This document shows, piece by piece, positions 32,752-43,165 of a stretch of 64,000 bases of DNA. Numbering within the stretch: the first letter of the stretch is position 1; each line of letters begins with the position of its first letter. This stretch comes from Bacillus thuringiensis. Its GTDB lineage: Bacteria > Bacillota > Bacilli > Bacillales > Bacillaceae_G. The notes beneath the pieces were generated by a model. It was not told the origin of the DNA. It worked only from the letters and a program-made list of their open reading frames with translations, and did not search any database. Location of the stretch: positions 3,903,501 to 3,967,500 of the forward strand of contig NZ_CP155559.1 of assembly GCF_022095615.2 (NCBI RefSeq), in the 5' to 3' direction. A program made the position numbers and the translations under genes.

Positions 32752-34068
32752 TTAATATACAGATGTATTATTTTCTGACGTATTTTCCAGAATTTCTTTT
32801 ACACGTCCTAAGAACTTACCACAAATTAGGCCATCTAGTACACGGTGGTCAAGTGATAAACATAAGTTAACCATGTCGCGAGCACCGAACATACCGTTAT
32901 CCATAATTACTGGGCGTTTTACAATTGATTCAACTTGTAAAATAGCCGCTTGTGGGTAATTAATAATACCCATAGATTGAACAGAACCGAATGATCCTGT
33001 GTTATTAATTGTAAATGTTCCGCCTTGCATTTCATCCGCTTTTAACGATTTCGTACGTACTTTTCCTGCAAGCTCTGTAATTTCACGAGCGATACCTTTA
33101 ATCGTCTTCTCGTCCGCGTGTTTAATTACTGGTACAAATAGTTCATCCTCTGTTGCAACAGCAATAGAAAGGTTAATATCTTTCTTCTGAACGATCTTAT
33201 CGCCAGCCCACATTGAATTGATTTGAGGATACTCTTTTAACGCTTGTGCTACTGCTTTTACGAAGAAAGCAAAGAACGTTAAATTAAAGCCTTCGCGCTT
33301 TTTGAAATCACCTTTAATTGAATTACGGTATGACACAAGGTTTGTCACATCTACTTCAATCATCATCCAAGCATGTGGCGCTTCGTGTTTACTACGTAAC
33401 ATGTTCGCAGCAATTGCTTTACGCACACCTGTTACTGGAATTTCGATATCGCCAGGCATTGTTGGTACAGAAACTGGTTTCGCAGCTTCTACTTTTTGTG
33501 CTACTGGCGCTGCTTTTGTTGCTTCTGGACGCGCTTCTACTACTGCTGCTACCGCTTCCTCTTTCTTCGCACCTACTTGCGGAATATTTCCAGATTCCAC
33601 TAGCTTTAAAATATCTTTACGAGTGATACGGCCATTTGCTCCCGTACCTTCTACTAGATCTAAATCAACGTTATGCTCACCCGCAATTTTTAAAACAGCT
33701 GGTGAAAAACGTGGTTTTCCATCAGTTGGTTGTTTTGCTTTCGGTGCTTTTTCAGGCGTAGCTACTTCTGCCTTTGGTTCTTCTTTTGTTTTTTCTTCAA
33801 CAGCTGTTGCTGCTACTTCATCTGCGCCTTCTACTTGAATCACACAAACGACTTCACCTACAGCTAACGTATCACCTTCACCAGCGATTAATTCTTTCAC
33901 AATACCAGTGAAAGAAGATGGTACTTCAGCATTTACTTTATCAGTCATTACTTCTGCAAGCGGATCATACTTATTTACGTGATCGCCAACATTAACAAGC
34001 CATTTACTAATTGTGCCCTCTGTAACGCTCTCCCCGAGCTGAGGCATTGTAATATTTTCTACAGCCAT
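32752..34068 (-). CDS. bkdB: Branched-chain alpha-keto acid dehydrogenase E2 (dihydrolipoyl acyltransferase)
   Basis: 438 residues. In order: an N-terminal lipoyl domain with the lipoylated Lys in EVMTDKVNAEVPS (about residue 44), an Ala/Pro/Glu-rich linker, the E3-binding domain (RFSPAVLKIAGEHNVDL), a second Ala/Pro linker, and the catalytic core ending in SLDHRVLDGLICGKFL with the active-site His and Asp. It forms the core of the complex that converts keto acids of Val, Leu and Ile to acyl-CoA. Last gene of the operon. The repeated Ala-rich linker gives rise to long spurious frames on the opposite strand. Confidence 0.96.
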   Translation of the reverse strand: MAVENITMPQLGESVTEGTISKWLVNVGDHVNKYDPLAEVMTDKVNAEVPSSFTGIVKELIAGEGDTLAVGEVVCVIQVEGADEVAATAVEEKTKEEPKAEVATPEKAPKAKQPTDGKPRFSPAVLKIAGEHNVDLDLVEGTGANGRITRKDILKLVESGNIPQVGAKKEEAVAAVVEARPEATKAAPVAQKVEAAKPVSVPTMPGDIEIPVTGVRKAIAANMLRSKHEAPHAWMMIEVDVTNLVSYRNSIKGDFKKREGFNLTFFAFFVKAVAQALKEYPQINSMWAGDKIVQKKDINLSIAVATEDELFVPVIKHADEKTIKGIAREITELAGKVRTKSLKADEMQGGTFTINNTGSFGSVQSMGIINYPQAAILQVESIVKRPVIMDNGMFGARDMVNLCLSLDHRVLDGLICGKFLGRVKEILENTSENNTSVY

Positions 34069-34083
34069 GTATAGTCCCCCCGA

Positions 34084-35067
34084 TTAAAATTCCGCAAGTT
34101 CACGCATTGCTTTTTCAACTTTATCTGGATTTACCATAAAGAATTTTTCCATTGTTGGTGCATATGGCATTGCTGGAACGTCTGGACCTGCAAGACGTGC
34201 GATTGGCGCATCTAAATCAAACAGACAGTTTTCAGCAATAATTGCTGCCACTTCACTCATAATACTTCCTTCTTTATTGTCTTCTGTTACAAGAAGAACT
34301 TTACCTGTTTTAGAAGCTGCTTCAATGATTGCTTCTTTATCTAATGGATATACAGTACGTAAATCAAGAACATGTGCAGAGATGCCATCTTGTGCTAACT
34401 TTTCAGCTGCTTGAAGAGCAAAATGAACACATAATCCGTATGTGATAACAGTAATATCATCACCTTCACGTTTTACATCTGCTTTTCCGATCGGTAATAC
34501 GTAATCATCCTCTGGCACTTCACCTTTAATTAAGCGATATGCACGTTTATGTTCGAAGAATAATACTGGATCTTCATCACGAATTGCTGCTTTTAATAAG
34601 CCTTTTGCATCATACGGTGTAGAAGGAATAACAATTTTTAAACCTGGTTGGTTCGCAAACATCGCTTCCACAGATTGTGAATGATACAATGCACCGTGAA
34701 CACCCCCGCCAAATGGCGCACGAATTGTAACTGGACAAGTCCAATCGTTATTAGAACGATAACGAATTTTTGCTGCCTCAGAAACAATTTGGTTTACTGC
34801 TGGCATGATGAAATCAGCAAACTGCATTTCAGCGATTGGACGCATACCATACATTGCCGCACCAATTGCTACCCCAGCAATTGCAGATTCTGCAAGCGGT
34901 GCATCAAGCGCACGATCTTCACCAAATTGATCATATAATCCGTTTGTCGCTTTAAATACGCCACCTTTTTTACCAACATCTTCTCCTAAAACGAATACTT
35001 TCTCATCGCGTTCCATTTCTTCGCGCATTGCTAATGTAATAGCATCAATATAAGACATTACAGCCAT
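34084..35067 (-). CDS. bkdAB: Branched-chain alpha-keto acid dehydrogenase E1 beta subunit
   Basis: 327 residues. A transketolase-type E1 beta chain: FVLGEDVGKKGGVFKAT near the N-terminus, DAPLAESAIAGVAIGAAM with the Glu that activates thiamine diphosphate, and RAPFGGGVHGALYHSQSVEA. The C-terminal domain includes VLDLRTVYPLDKEAI and LLVTEDNKEGS. With BkdAA it decarboxylates branched-chain keto acids and passes the acyl group to E2. GGGGGGAACG precedes the ATG. It lies 15 nt before bkdB. Confidence 0.96.
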   Translation of the reverse strand: MAVMSYIDAITLAMREEMERDEKVFVLGEDVGKKGGVFKATNGLYDQFGEDRALDAPLAESAIAGVAIGAAMYGMRPIAEMQFADFIMPAVNQIVSEAAKIRYRSNNDWTCPVTIRAPFGGGVHGALYHSQSVEAMFANQPGLKIVIPSTPYDAKGLLKAAIRDEDPVLFFEHKRAYRLIKGEVPEDDYVLPIGKADVKREGDDITVITYGLCVHFALQAAEKLAQDGISAHVLDLRTVYPLDKEAIIEAASKTGKVLLVTEDNKEGSIMSEVAAIIAENCLFDLDAPIARLAGPDVPAMPYAPTMEKFFMVNPDKVEKAMRELAEF

Positions 35068-35080
35068 GAAACGTTCCCCC

Positions 35081-36082
35081 CTATTCTGCGTATACGTGCT
35101 TCAATGCATCTTCAGGTGCTGCATACGGAGCATTTTCTGCATATTCTGTGGCTTCATTTACGATATGCATAATTTCGTCTAACATTTGTTTTTCAAATTC
35201 CTCAGTTAATACGCCAGCTTCTTTTAAATAAGCTGCAAAAGTTATAATTGAATCTTTTTTCTTTGCTTCTTCTACTTCTTCTTTATCACGATAAACACGA
35301 TCATCGTCGTCACTAGAATGTGCTGTTAAACGATATGAAACTGTTTCAATTAAAGTTGGGCCTTCACCACGACGGCCGCGGTCTGCTGCTTCTTTTACAG
35401 CTTTATATACTGCAAGCGGATCGTTTCCGTCTATTGTATATCCAGGCATACCGTAACCAATTGCACGGTCTGACACGTTTTTACATGCTAATTGTTTTTC
35501 AACTGGAATAGAGATTGCGTATTTATTATTTTCACACATGAAAATAACAGGTAGTTTGTGTACACCCGCAAAGTTTGCCCCTTCATGGAAGTCACCTTGG
35601 TTTGAAGAACCTTCTCCAAATGTAACAAACGTTACTAAATCTTTCTTTTCCATTTTTCCAGCTAATGCAATACCAACTGCATGTGGTACTTGCGTTGTTA
35701 CTGGAGATGATCCTGTCACAATACGATTTTTCTTTTGACCGAAGTGACCAGGCATTTGACGACCACCAGAGTTTGGATCCCCAGCTTTCGCGAAAGCAGA
35801 CAACATAAGCTCTTTAGCTGTCATACCGAACGCTAGTACAACACCCATATCACGGTAGTATGGTAATGCATAATCTTTCTCTCTATCAAGAGCGAATGCT
35901 GCTCCAACTTGTGCCGCCTCTTGTCCTTGACAAGAAATTACGAATGGGATTTTACCAGCACGGTTTAATAACCACATACGTTCGTCGATTTTACGTGCAA
36001 GTAACATCGTACGGAACATTTCTAATACTTGCTCATCACTTAAGCCAAGCTCTTCATGGCGCTTTTCTTTTACTTCTGCCAT
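35081..36082 (-). CDS. bkdAA: Branched-chain alpha-keto acid dehydrogenase E1 alpha subunit
   Basis: 333 residues. Motifs: FVISCQGQEAAQVGAAFAL, RQMPGHFGQKKNRI, and the thiamine-diphosphate site FGEGSSNQGDFHEGANFA (GDG-type motif written as GEG here, ending NFA). The phosphorylation-loop-like RLTAHSSDDDDRVYR near residue 253 is typical of branched-chain E1 alpha chains and helps to set it apart from pyruvate dehydrogenase. The gene is 13 nt ahead of bkdAB, and the ribosome site AGGAGG is present before the ATG. Confidence 0.96.
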   Translation of the reverse strand: MAEVKEKRHEELGLSDEQVLEMFRTMLLARKIDERMWLLNRAGKIPFVISCQGQEAAQVGAAFALDREKDYALPYYRDMGVVLAFGMTAKELMLSAFAKAGDPNSGGRQMPGHFGQKKNRIVTGSSPVTTQVPHAVGIALAGKMEKKDLVTFVTFGEGSSNQGDFHEGANFAGVHKLPVIFMCENNKYAISIPVEKQLACKNVSDRAIGYGMPGYTIDGNDPLAVYKAVKEAADRGRRGEGPTLIETVSYRLTAHSSDDDDRVYRDKEEVEEAKKKDSIITFAAYLKEAGVLTEEFEKQMLDEIMHIVNEATEYAENAPYAAPEDALKHVYAE

Positions 36083-36109
36083 TTTTCATAACCTCCTGAA
36101 TCCACATTT

Positions 36110-37531
36110 TTATGCGTGTAACGCTTTTCCATCTACAGCTAATGCTGCTTCACCAATCGCCTCAGATAATGATGGATGCGGATGAATTGTATGTGCTACT
36201 TCCCACGGTGTTGCATCAAGTACTCTTGCAAGACCAGCTTCAGAAATCATATCTGTTACATGTGGTCCAATCATATGAACACCAAGAATGTCATTTGTTT
36301 CTTCATCAACTACAAGTTTTACGAAACCATCTGATTCGCCGTATACAAGTGCTTTTCCGATTGCACGGAATGAGAACTTACCTACTTTTAACTTATAGCC
36401 TTTTTCTTTCGCTTCTTGTTCTGTTAAACCAACAGAAGCAACTTCCGGACTACTATATACGCATTTTGATACCATAGAGTAATCAATTGGTGTAACTTCT
36501 TTACCAGCAATATGTTCTACTGCAACAATTCCTTCATGAGAAGCAACATGAGCAAGTTGTAAGCCACCGATTACATCTCCGATTGCGTAAATATGAGATT
36601 CTTTCGTTTGATAAAACTCATTTGTTTGAATGTATCCTTTTTCCACAACGATATCCGTATTCTCTAAACCAATATTTTGCGTATTGGCTTGTCTTCCTAC
36701 AGATACAAGCATTTTTTCTGCTTTAAATTCTTTATTCTCACCGTTATGTTCAGCTTGAATTGTTACTCCATTATCTTTTACCAATGTTTCTGGTAATACT
36801 TTTGCACCAGTTACCACTTTAATACCTTTTTTCTTGAATAGACGTTGCATTTCTTTTGAAACGTCCTGATCTTCTAGTGGTAGTATCGTTTTCGCATACT
36901 CTAACACTGTAACTTCTACACCGAAGTCAGCAAGCATAGATGCCCACTCAATACCGATTACACCGCCACCAACGATAATTATCGAGCTAGGAAGCGTTTC
37001 CATTTTTAGAGCATGATCGGAAGACATTACATACTCTCCGTCTAATTCTAAACCTGGTAATGAATTCGGACGAGAACCTGTTGCAACAAGTACATTTTTT
37101 GGAATTAACATTTCATTCTCTTCTCCACTTGCAAGTTCAACTGAAATTGTCCCTGGCATTGGAGAGAAAATAGATGGGCCAAGAATACGGCCAATACCTT
37201 CAAACACATCAATTTTACCTTGTTTCATTAAGTGTTGAACGCCTTTATGAAGTTGCGTTACAATCTTCTCTTTACGCTCTTGCACTTTCGCAAAGTTTAG
37301 TTCTACATTACTTGCAATAACCCCGAACTCTTCGCTTTTTTTAGCAGTTGCGTATACTTCCGCACTACGTAAAAGGGCTTTACTAGGAATACATCCTTTG
37401 TGTAAACAAGTACCACCAAGATTTTCTTTTTCAACAAGTGCAGTTTTTAAACCTAGTTGTGATGCGCGAATAGCAGCAACATATCCACCAGTACCGCCGC
37501 CAACGATGACTAAATCATATTCTCTTGCCAT
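36110..37531 (-). CDS. lpdV: Dihydrolipoamide dehydrogenase (E3) of the branched-chain complex
   Basis: 473 residues. A flavoprotein disulfide reductase that reoxidises the E2 lipoyl group with NAD+. The FAD site VIVGGGTGGYVAAIRASQLG opens the protein. The redox pair lies in GGTCLHKGCIPSK (about residues 40-52), the NAD site in IIVGGGVIGIEWASMLADFG, and the second FAD motif in IYAIGDVIGG. The catalytic His-Glu pair in HTIHPHPSLSEAI is near the end. The operon position makes it LpdV rather than the pyruvate dehydrogenase E3. It starts 4 nt after the buk stop. Confidence 0.96.
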   Translation of the reverse strand: MAREYDLVIVGGGTGGYVAAIRASQLGLKTALVEKENLGGTCLHKGCIPSKALLRSAEVYATAKKSEEFGVIASNVELNFAKVQERKEKIVTQLHKGVQHLMKQGKIDVFEGIGRILGPSIFSPMPGTISVELASGEENEMLIPKNVLVATGSRPNSLPGLELDGEYVMSSDHALKMETLPSSIIIVGGGVIGIEWASMLADFGVEVTVLEYAKTILPLEDQDVSKEMQRLFKKKGIKVVTGAKVLPETLVKDNGVTIQAEHNGENKEFKAEKMLVSVGRQANTQNIGLENTDIVVEKGYIQTNEFYQTKESHIYAIGDVIGGLQLAHVASHEGIVAVEHIAGKEVTPIDYSMVSKCVYSSPEVASVGLTEQEAKEKGYKLKVGKFSFRAIGKALVYGESDGFVKLVVDEETNDILGVHMIGPHVTDMISEAGLARVLDATPWEVAHTIHPHPSLSEAIGEAALAVDGKALHA

Positions 37532-37535
37532 TATC

Positions 37536-38639
37536 TCAACCCCTAGCTACTGTTTGTTTTTCTCTTACAACATACTCTTTCGCCGCTTCTTCTTCACGTA
37601 ATACACGAAGTGCTCCTTCTGCTAACGCTTCTAACTCATCTTCCCCTGGATGTACGATAACATCTGCAATCCAGTCCACTCGTTCTTTTATTTCATCAAC
37701 AAGAATTTTACTGTACGCAAGTCCACCAGTTAATACGATTGCATCGATTTTCCCGTGAAGCACAGCGCTAGCTCCGCCAATTTCTTTTGCAACTTGATAT
37801 GCCATTGCTTTATAAATAAGAGTTGCTTCAGGATCACCTTTTTCAACCATTTGCTCTACTTTAATTGCATCATTTGTACCGATTAGACTTACAAGTCCAC
37901 CTTGTCCGACAAGCTGTTTCACCATTTCGTCTCGGTAATACTCACCAGAGAAACACATTTCAACTAGCTGTCCTACTGGTACTGTACCAGCACGCTCTGG
38001 GCTAAATGGTCCTTCTCCGTTTAAGCCATTATTTACATCGATAACTTTTCCTTTTTTATGAGCACCAACTGTAATACCGCCGCCCATATGTGTAACTAAT
38101 AAATTTAAATCCTCGTATTTGTGATTTAATTGGTCAGCTACTTTACGAGCAACTGCTTTTTGATTTAATGCATGGAAGATACTTTTGCGTTCCATGCCAG
38201 CAATACCGCTTATACGAGCAATCGGCTCCATTTCATCTACAACGACAGGATCCACAATGAATGCAGGAATATTTAATCCCGAAGCAATTTCATAAGCTAA
38301 AATGCCTCCGAGATTTGAAGCGTGATGACCACTAAACCCATTTTTCAAATCTTCTAACATTGCATCGTTTACTGTATACGTACCGCCTTCGATTGGACGA
38401 AGTAATCCACCACGCCCACAAACAGCGTTTAATTTTGAAATGTTAATACCATGAGAATGTAGAACTTCTAAAATCGTTTCTTTACGAAACTCATATTGGT
38501 CGATAATTCGCTTATATTTTCCAATCTGTTCTACGTCATGACGAATCGTTTCTTCTAGAACAGGTCTTTCATTATCAAAAACACCAATTTTTGTGGATGT
38601 ACTACCTGGGTTAATAACAAGAATTCGATTTACAGACAA
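37536..38639 (-). CDS. buk: Butyrate kinase (branched-chain acyl phosphate kinase)
   Basis: 367 residues from TTG 38639, preceded by GTGGAGG at 8 nt; a GTG at 38654 lies on that site and is rejected. It belongs to the acetate/butyrate kinase family (ASKHA fold): [36 protein letters not shown], and [10 protein letters not shown] for phosphate and nucleotide binding. It converts butyryl or branched acyl phosphate and ADP to the acid and ATP, working with Ptb. A mid-operon hairpin separates it from bcd. Confidence 0.95.
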   Translation of the reverse strand: MSVNRILVINPGSTSTKIGVFDNERPVLEETIRHDVEQIGKYKRIIDQYEFRKETILEVLHSHGINISKLNAVCGRGGLLRPIEGGTYTVNDAMLEDLKNGFSGHHASNLGGILAYEIASGLNIPAFIVDPVVVDEMEPIARISGIAGMERKSIFHALNQKAVARKVADQLNHKYEDLNLLVTHMGGGITVGAHKKGKVIDVNNGLNGEGPFSPERAGTVPVGQLVEMCFSGEYYRDEMVKQLVGQGGLVSLIGTNDAIKVEQMVEKGDPEATLIYKAMAYQVAKEIGGASAVLHGKIDAIVLTGGLAYSKILVDEIKERVDWIADVIVHPGEDELEALAEGALRVLREEEAAKEYVVREKQTVARG

Positions 38640-38664
38640 TGTTGCTACCTCCACTAATAAATTT

Positions 38665-38705
38665 AAAAGGAAGTGGAGACCTCATAAGAGGTAACCACAC
38701 CTTTT
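38665..38705 (-). terminator. Intra-operon hairpin between bcd and buk
   Basis: On the minus strand AAAAGG, GTGG and ACCTC (from 38705) pair with GAGGT, CCAC and CCTTTT in one stem with small internal loops, followed by a T-rich stretch. It may act as a partial terminator or RNA-processing block that lowers expression of the genes after bcd. Confidence 0.55.
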
Positions 38706-38726
38706 GTAAAAGTTATATATGAATGA

Positions 38727-39827
38727 TTAGCGACGGCTAATAATATCGTGACCGTTGCGTAAGTATGTGCTACGAGAGTTTTTCAAGCTTGCAATGCGCT
38801 CTTCAGCTAGACGATCTGCTGCTACATAAGTTGCTATGCCATCGCGTTTTGAAATTTCGATTACTTTTGCAATTGTGTCATAAATAGACTCAACACGTTT
38901 TAGTGCACGTTCTCTATTGTATCCATATAACTCGTCTGCTACGTTAATTACACCACCAGCATTAATAACATAGTCTGGTGCGTATACAATACCCATTTCA
39001 TGAATCATGTCGCCGTGACGATCTTCTTTTAATTGGTTATTTGCAGAACCTGCGATTACTTTTGCTTTAAGTTGTGGAATAGTTTCGTCATTAACTGTTG
39101 CGCCTAATGCACATGGTGCGTAAATATCACATTCAACACCGTAAATTTCATTTGGCTCAACTGCTGATGCACCGAATTCTTCTACCGCGCGTTGTACAGC
39201 TTCTTTATTAATATCTGTAACGATTAATTTTGCTCCTTCAGCATGTAAATGTTTGCATAGGTGATATGCTACGTTACCAACGCCTTGAACAGCAATTACT
39301 TTTCCTTCTAAATTATCAGTACCGAAAGCCTCTTTCGCAGCTGCTTTCATACCACGGTAAACACCGTATGCAGTTACTGGAGATGGGTTACCAGAAGAAC
39401 CGAATGATGGTGAAATACCTGTTACAAAGTCAGTTTCTTCATGGATAATATCCATATCATCTACTGTTGTACCAACATCTTCAGCTGTAATGTAACGTCC
39501 GTTTAGTCCTTGAATGTAGCGTCCTAATGCACGGAACATCGCTTCGCTCTTATCTTTACGTGGATCACCGATAATTACTGTTTTCGCACCACCTAAGTTT
39601 AAGCCAGCTGCTGCGTTTTTGTATGTCATCCCTTTTGCAAGACGCAATGCATCTTCAATCGCCGCTTCTTCAGAATCATATGTCCACATTCTTGTTCCAC
39701 CAAGAGCCGGTCCAAGTGTTGTATCATGAATTGCAATGATTGCTTTTAAACCAGATTCTTTATCTTGACAAAATACTACTTGCTCATAATCATATTTTTC
39801 TAAGTATTCGAAGATTTCTAATGTCAT
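38727..39827 (-). CDS. bcd: Leucine dehydrogenase
   Basis: 366 residues. Oxidatively deaminates Leu, Ile and Val with NAD+ to the keto acids used by the bkd complex. Substrate-binding GGTRMW and the catalytic Lys in [20 protein letters not shown] (about residues 68-80) are intact, and the second Asp-containing motif [12 protein letters not shown] follows. The Rossmann NAD motif [13 protein letters not shown] is near residue 180, and GSANNQL is conserved. The gene is second in the operon, 34 nt after ptb. The name is ldh or leuDH in some annotations. Confidence 0.96.
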   Translation of the reverse strand: MTLEIFEYLEKYDYEQVVFCQDKESGLKAIIAIHDTTLGPALGGTRMWTYDSEEAAIEDALRLAKGMTYKNAAAGLNLGGAKTVIIGDPRKDKSEAMFRALGRYIQGLNGRYITAEDVGTTVDDMDIIHEETDFVTGISPSFGSSGNPSPVTAYGVYRGMKAAAKEAFGTDNLEGKVIAVQGVGNVAYHLCKHLHAEGAKLIVTDINKEAVQRAVEEFGASAVEPNEIYGVECDIYAPCALGATVNDETIPQLKAKVIAGSANNQLKEDRHGDMIHEMGIVYAPDYVINAGGVINVADELYGYNRERALKRVESIYDTIAKVIEISKRDGIATYVAADRLAEERIASLKNSRSTYLRNGHDIISRR

Positions 39828-39861
39828 TGTCGTTTCCCCCTAGTGTTTTACCCTATTTGGT

Positions 39862-40761
39862 TTATTTTGAAGCAGTCGCAACTGCCAATGCTAATGAATA
39901 TACTTTTGTTTCTGCTGAATCAGCACGAGATGTTAAAACAATCGGTGCTTTTGCGCCAGCAATCATTGCTCCTACTTTTGCATCCGCAAAGTATACGAGT
40001 GATTTATATAGCACATTTCCAGCTTCAATCGTTGGGACGAGTAAAATGTCTGCCTTACCTGCTACATCACTTACTATGCCTTTATGTTCTGCTGCAATTT
40101 GTGATACTGCATTATCTAAAGCAAGTGGTCCATCAACGACACAATTTTTAATTTGTCCGCGGCGATTCATTTGAGTTAACATCGCTGCATCAATTGTCGC
40201 TTGCATCGCAGGATTCACAACCTCTACCGCTGCAATTGGTGCTACCTTTGGCAAATCTATTCCTATTGCCTGGGCAACTTCTACAGTATTCTGTATAATA
40301 GCAGCTTTTTGTGTTACATCAGGTGCAATGTTCATCGCTGCATCTGTAACAAAAATAAGGCGATCGTAATTCGGAACTTCAAATGCTGCAACGTGTGAAA
40401 GTACGCTACCTTTACGAAGTCCCCACTCTTTATTTAATACAGCTTTCAAAATATTAGCTGTTGGGATGTTCCCCTTCATAAGCACATCTGCTTCGCCATT
40501 TCTTACAGCTTTAACAGAAAGTTCCGCGGCCTCAGCACTTGACGCTGCTGCAATCACTTCAATGTCTTCTGAAGTTTGTAAACCATGTTCTTGTAGCATC
40601 CCCATTATTTTCTCTTGATTTCCATATAGACGAAATTGAGCTAGCTGTAATTTAATTGCTTTCGCTACAGCTTCAATTACTTCATGATCTTCAGCTACTG
40701 CTACAGCCACAGTTTTTTTAGGCTGTCCTGCTGCTTGATCAATTAAGTGTTCTAACTTCAT
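39862..40761 (-). CDS. ptb: Phosphate butyryltransferase
   Basis: 299 residues. Exchanges the CoA of butyryl-CoA or branched acyl-CoA for phosphate, upstream of butyrate kinase. Family motifs: VLMKGNIPTANILKAVL, IFVTDAAMNIAPD, and PTIEAGNVLYKSLVYFADAK followed by GAMIAGAKAPIVLTSRADS. It is the first gene of the seven-gene operon and lies about 34 nt after a consensus sigma-54 promoter that needs the activator BkdR encoded just upstream. Confidence 0.95.
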   Translation of the reverse strand: MKLEHLIDQAAGQPKKTVAVAVAEDHEVIEAVAKAIKLQLAQFRLYGNQEKIMGMLQEHGLQTSEDIEVIAAASSAEAAELSVKAVRNGEADVLMKGNIPTANILKAVLNKEWGLRKGSVLSHVAAFEVPNYDRLIFVTDAAMNIAPDVTQKAAIIQNTVEVAQAIGIDLPKVAPIAAVEVVNPAMQATIDAAMLTQMNRRGQIKNCVVDGPLALDNAVSQIAAEHKGIVSDVAGKADILLVPTIEAGNVLYKSLVYFADAKVGAMIAGAKAPIVLTSRADSAETKVYSLALAVATASK

Positions 40762-40805
40762 ATTTTGTAATCAACCCTTTCCGTCGTCCCTCGTCTATTT
40801 ATAAA

Positions 40806-40821
40806 GCAAATACCGTGCCAA
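40806..40821 (-). promoter_or_regulatory. sigma-54 (SigL) promoter of the bkd operon
   Basis: On the minus strand TTGGCACGGTATTTGC (40821 to 40806) matches the consensus TTGGCACG-N4-TTGC at every fixed position, with GG and GC exactly 12 nt apart. Transcription should start near 40795, ahead of ptb. The flanking gene bkdR encodes the sigma-54 activator. Confidence 0.92.
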
Positions 40822-40929
40822 CTTTTAAAAGTGGTCTTACCAATAATGAAAACGCATTCAAAATGCAGTAAAATCAATACTTTGAAAAATAACAAAACAT
40901 TCTGTCTTTATTTGTCGTATTTTGTATAC

Positions 40930-40966
40930 CATGCAATAAATTGCACGGTACGCAATTTATTGCATG
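40930..40966. promoter_or_regulatory. Probable BkdR binding site overlapping the bkdR stop codon
   Basis: CATGCAATAAATTGC (40930-40944) and GCAATTTATTGCATG (40952-40966) are perfect complements with a 7-nt spacer. It lies 110-150 bp upstream of the sigma-54 -24 element, the normal distance for an enhancer. The bkdR stop codon lies inside the right arm. No T-run follows, so a terminator role is less likely. Confidence 0.65.
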
Positions 40967-43029
40967 CTATTTTTTGCACAGTCATACTTTTCTAGCTTGT
41001 AATATAAATTTCGAACTGAAATTCCTAATGCTCTTGCAGTTTTTGTTTTATTTCCATCAAATCTCTCTAAATATTCATGAATGATATTCCCTTCAAACTC
41101 TGTCACTAAATGTTCAAGTGGCTTTTCTTCTAATTCCGGTAATAAGTTATTTTGTTTTAACTCCGTCTGCTCTTCTTTATGTAAAGGTGGTAAATGATGT
41201 ACATCAATATATATTTCGTTATAATTCATAAAGATAATAGCTCGTCCTAAAATATTCTCAAGTTCCCTTACATTTCCTGGCCATTCATATGATTGTAAAT
41301 ATGAAACCGCTGAATCAGTAAGCCCTTCTACATTTCGGCCATAATCTTGGTTAATTTTTTGAATTAACCTTTCTGCAATCGATGGTATGTCCCCCTTACG
41401 TTGACGAAGAGACGGGATTTGAATTGGAATTTTATTTAATCGATAATATAAATCCTCTCTAAACTCTCCTTCTAGAATTCCCTTTTCTAAATTCACATGT
41501 GTCGCTGCAATTACCCGGACATTGATAGGTATCGCTTTCGTTCCACCAACTTTTACAATTTCTTTTTCTTGCAACACGCGAAGGAGTTTCGCTTGCGTAT
41601 TTGCAGACAATTCTCCTATTTCATCTAAAAAGATACTACCGTTATTCGCTTCCTCAAAAAAACCTCGTTTTCCGCCTCTTTTTGCTCCTGAGAATGCACC
41701 TTCCTCATAACCGAATAATTCACTTTCTAATAAAGTCTCGGAAATAGCAGCGCAGTTTACACGAACGAATTTATTATATTTCCGATTACTTCCATTATGA
41801 ATTGCATGTGCAAACAATTCTTTACCCGTTCCAGATTCTCCGCGTAGTAATACTGTTGCTGGTGTATTCGCCCCAAGTTTCGCCTGCTCAATAGCAGCCG
41901 TTGTTTCATCTGAATTTCCGACAATGTCATCAAATGAATATTTCGCTTCTAACGTTCGAATAATTTGCCTTGCCCTATTCAATTCATTTGTTAACTTTTG
42001 AATTTCTGATACATCACGAATTACACCAACGCTTCCTTTCAATATCCCATCCACTATAACTGGCGCTACGTTAACAATTACATCACGCTTCTTTTGTCCA
42101 ATCTTCATATGTATTCCACGTACCGCCCTACGCGTTCGAAGTACTTTCATATGCATACTTTCACCTTCTACAATATCGGTTGTAGCCGGTTTCCCAATAA
42201 TGTCCTCTTCTGTTAAACCTGTTAATTTCGTATACGCAGGGTTAATTACTAACCCTCTTCCTTTTTCATCCACGACCGAAATTGCTTCCTCAGACGAGTT
42301 GATAATCGCCTCAAGTAACGTTTGAATCTCCTTTAAATCCGTAACTTCTTCCGCAAGATCTACAACTTCTGTTATATCTTTAAAAATCGCAAATGCCCCT
42401 TGTACCTCTCCTCCCTCTTTTAATATCGGAATACGGGTTGTAATAATTTTCTTTTCATTCTCTAATGTCAGTTCATAATTTACTTCTATTTGTTTCGTAC
42501 GTATAATACGAAGCAACTTACTAGTCGGGATAACTTCTAAAATATATTTCCCTATCGCATCTTCTTTTTTATACCCGATAATACGCTCTGCACTTTTATT
42601 AAATAGGCGAACTTGTCCCTCTCGATCGATTACAATCATACCGTCATGCGTAGAATTTAAAATTAAATCACCTTGCTGCGTTTGTTCTTCTAACTTTCCA
42701 ATTAAATCTTCCTTCTCATGTGCTAATCTCGTTACAATTTTCGCAATATCACCTGGTATAAGAAGAGTATCTTTATGCTTTTTCTTTAATAAATCTTTAT
42801 GTAAATCAGCGTCACCTGTCATATCAAACATTACATCAATGTGCATAGAAAGAAACGGCGTTACACTCTCTCCAATTGTAACCCCGTATTCTTTAGCCAT
42901 TTGTAACCCTGTCGCTATCGGATTTATATCAATAATCCCTATAATTTGAAATATATTCGAACTTTGCAACAGATTCAGTAGTGTACTGCCACCTTCACCT
43001 GCACCAACAATTACAACTTTTTGTTTCAT
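40957..43029 (-). CDS. bkdR: sigma-54-dependent activator of branched-chain amino acid catabolism
   Basis: 690 residues. An N-terminal nucleotide-binding-like domain ([18 protein letters not shown]), two PAS domains (around [18 protein letters not shown] and [20 protein letters not shown]), then an AAA+ domain and a Fis-type helix-turn-helix ([20 protein letters not shown]). Walker A is [11 protein letters not shown]. The sigma-54 contact loop reads [10 protein letters not shown], with Ser where GAFTGA has Thr. It should bind the palindrome at 40930-40966 and activate the promoter at 40806. It faces the same way as the operon, as in B. subtilis. Confidence 0.94.
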   Translation of the reverse strand: MKQKVVIVGAGEGGSTLLNLLQSSNIFQIIGIIDINPIATGLQMAKEYGVTIGESVTPFLSMHIDVMFDMTGDADLHKDLLKKKHKDTLLIPGDIAKIVTRLAHEKEDLIGKLEEQTQQGDLILNSTHDGMIVIDREGQVRLFNKSAERIIGYKKEDAIGKYILEVIPTSKLLRIIRTKQIEVNYELTLENEKKIITTRIPILKEGGEVQGAFAIFKDITEVVDLAEEVTDLKEIQTLLEAIINSSEEAISVVDEKGRGLVINPAYTKLTGLTEEDIIGKPATTDIVEGESMHMKVLRTRRAVRGIHMKIGQKKRDVIVNVAPVIVDGILKGSVGVIRDVSEIQKLTNELNRARQIIRTLEAKYSFDDIVGNSDETTAAIEQAKLGANTPATVLLRGESGTGKELFAHAIHNGSNRKYNKFVRVNCAAISETLLESELFGYEEGAFSGAKRGGKRGFFEEANNGSIFLDEIGELSANTQAKLLRVLQEKEIVKVGGTKAIPINVRVIAATHVNLEKGILEGEFREDLYYRLNKIPIQIPSLRQRKGDIPSIAERLIQKINQDYGRNVEGLTDSAVSYLQSYEWPGNVRELENILGRAIIFMNYNEIYIDVHHLPPLHKEEQTELKQNNLLPELEEKPLEHLVTEFEGNIIHEYLERFDGNKTKTARALGISVRNLYYKLEKYDCAKNSMQ

Positions 43030-43165
43030 ATATTACACTTCCTCCCGAAGTATCTCTGCAAAATTTTTCACACCCTTATCTTACTCGTTCAGCCCCCTCT
43101 TGACAAACCCCCTTTTCATATAACATCATTAAAATAAACGAAATAATCTGAAAAGGAGAGTTTAC

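Noticed and set aside
33302..33838. 178-codon plus-strand frame inside bkdB
   Set aside because: It is the antisense reading of the Ala/Pro-rich linkers of the E2 gene, with no ribosome site.
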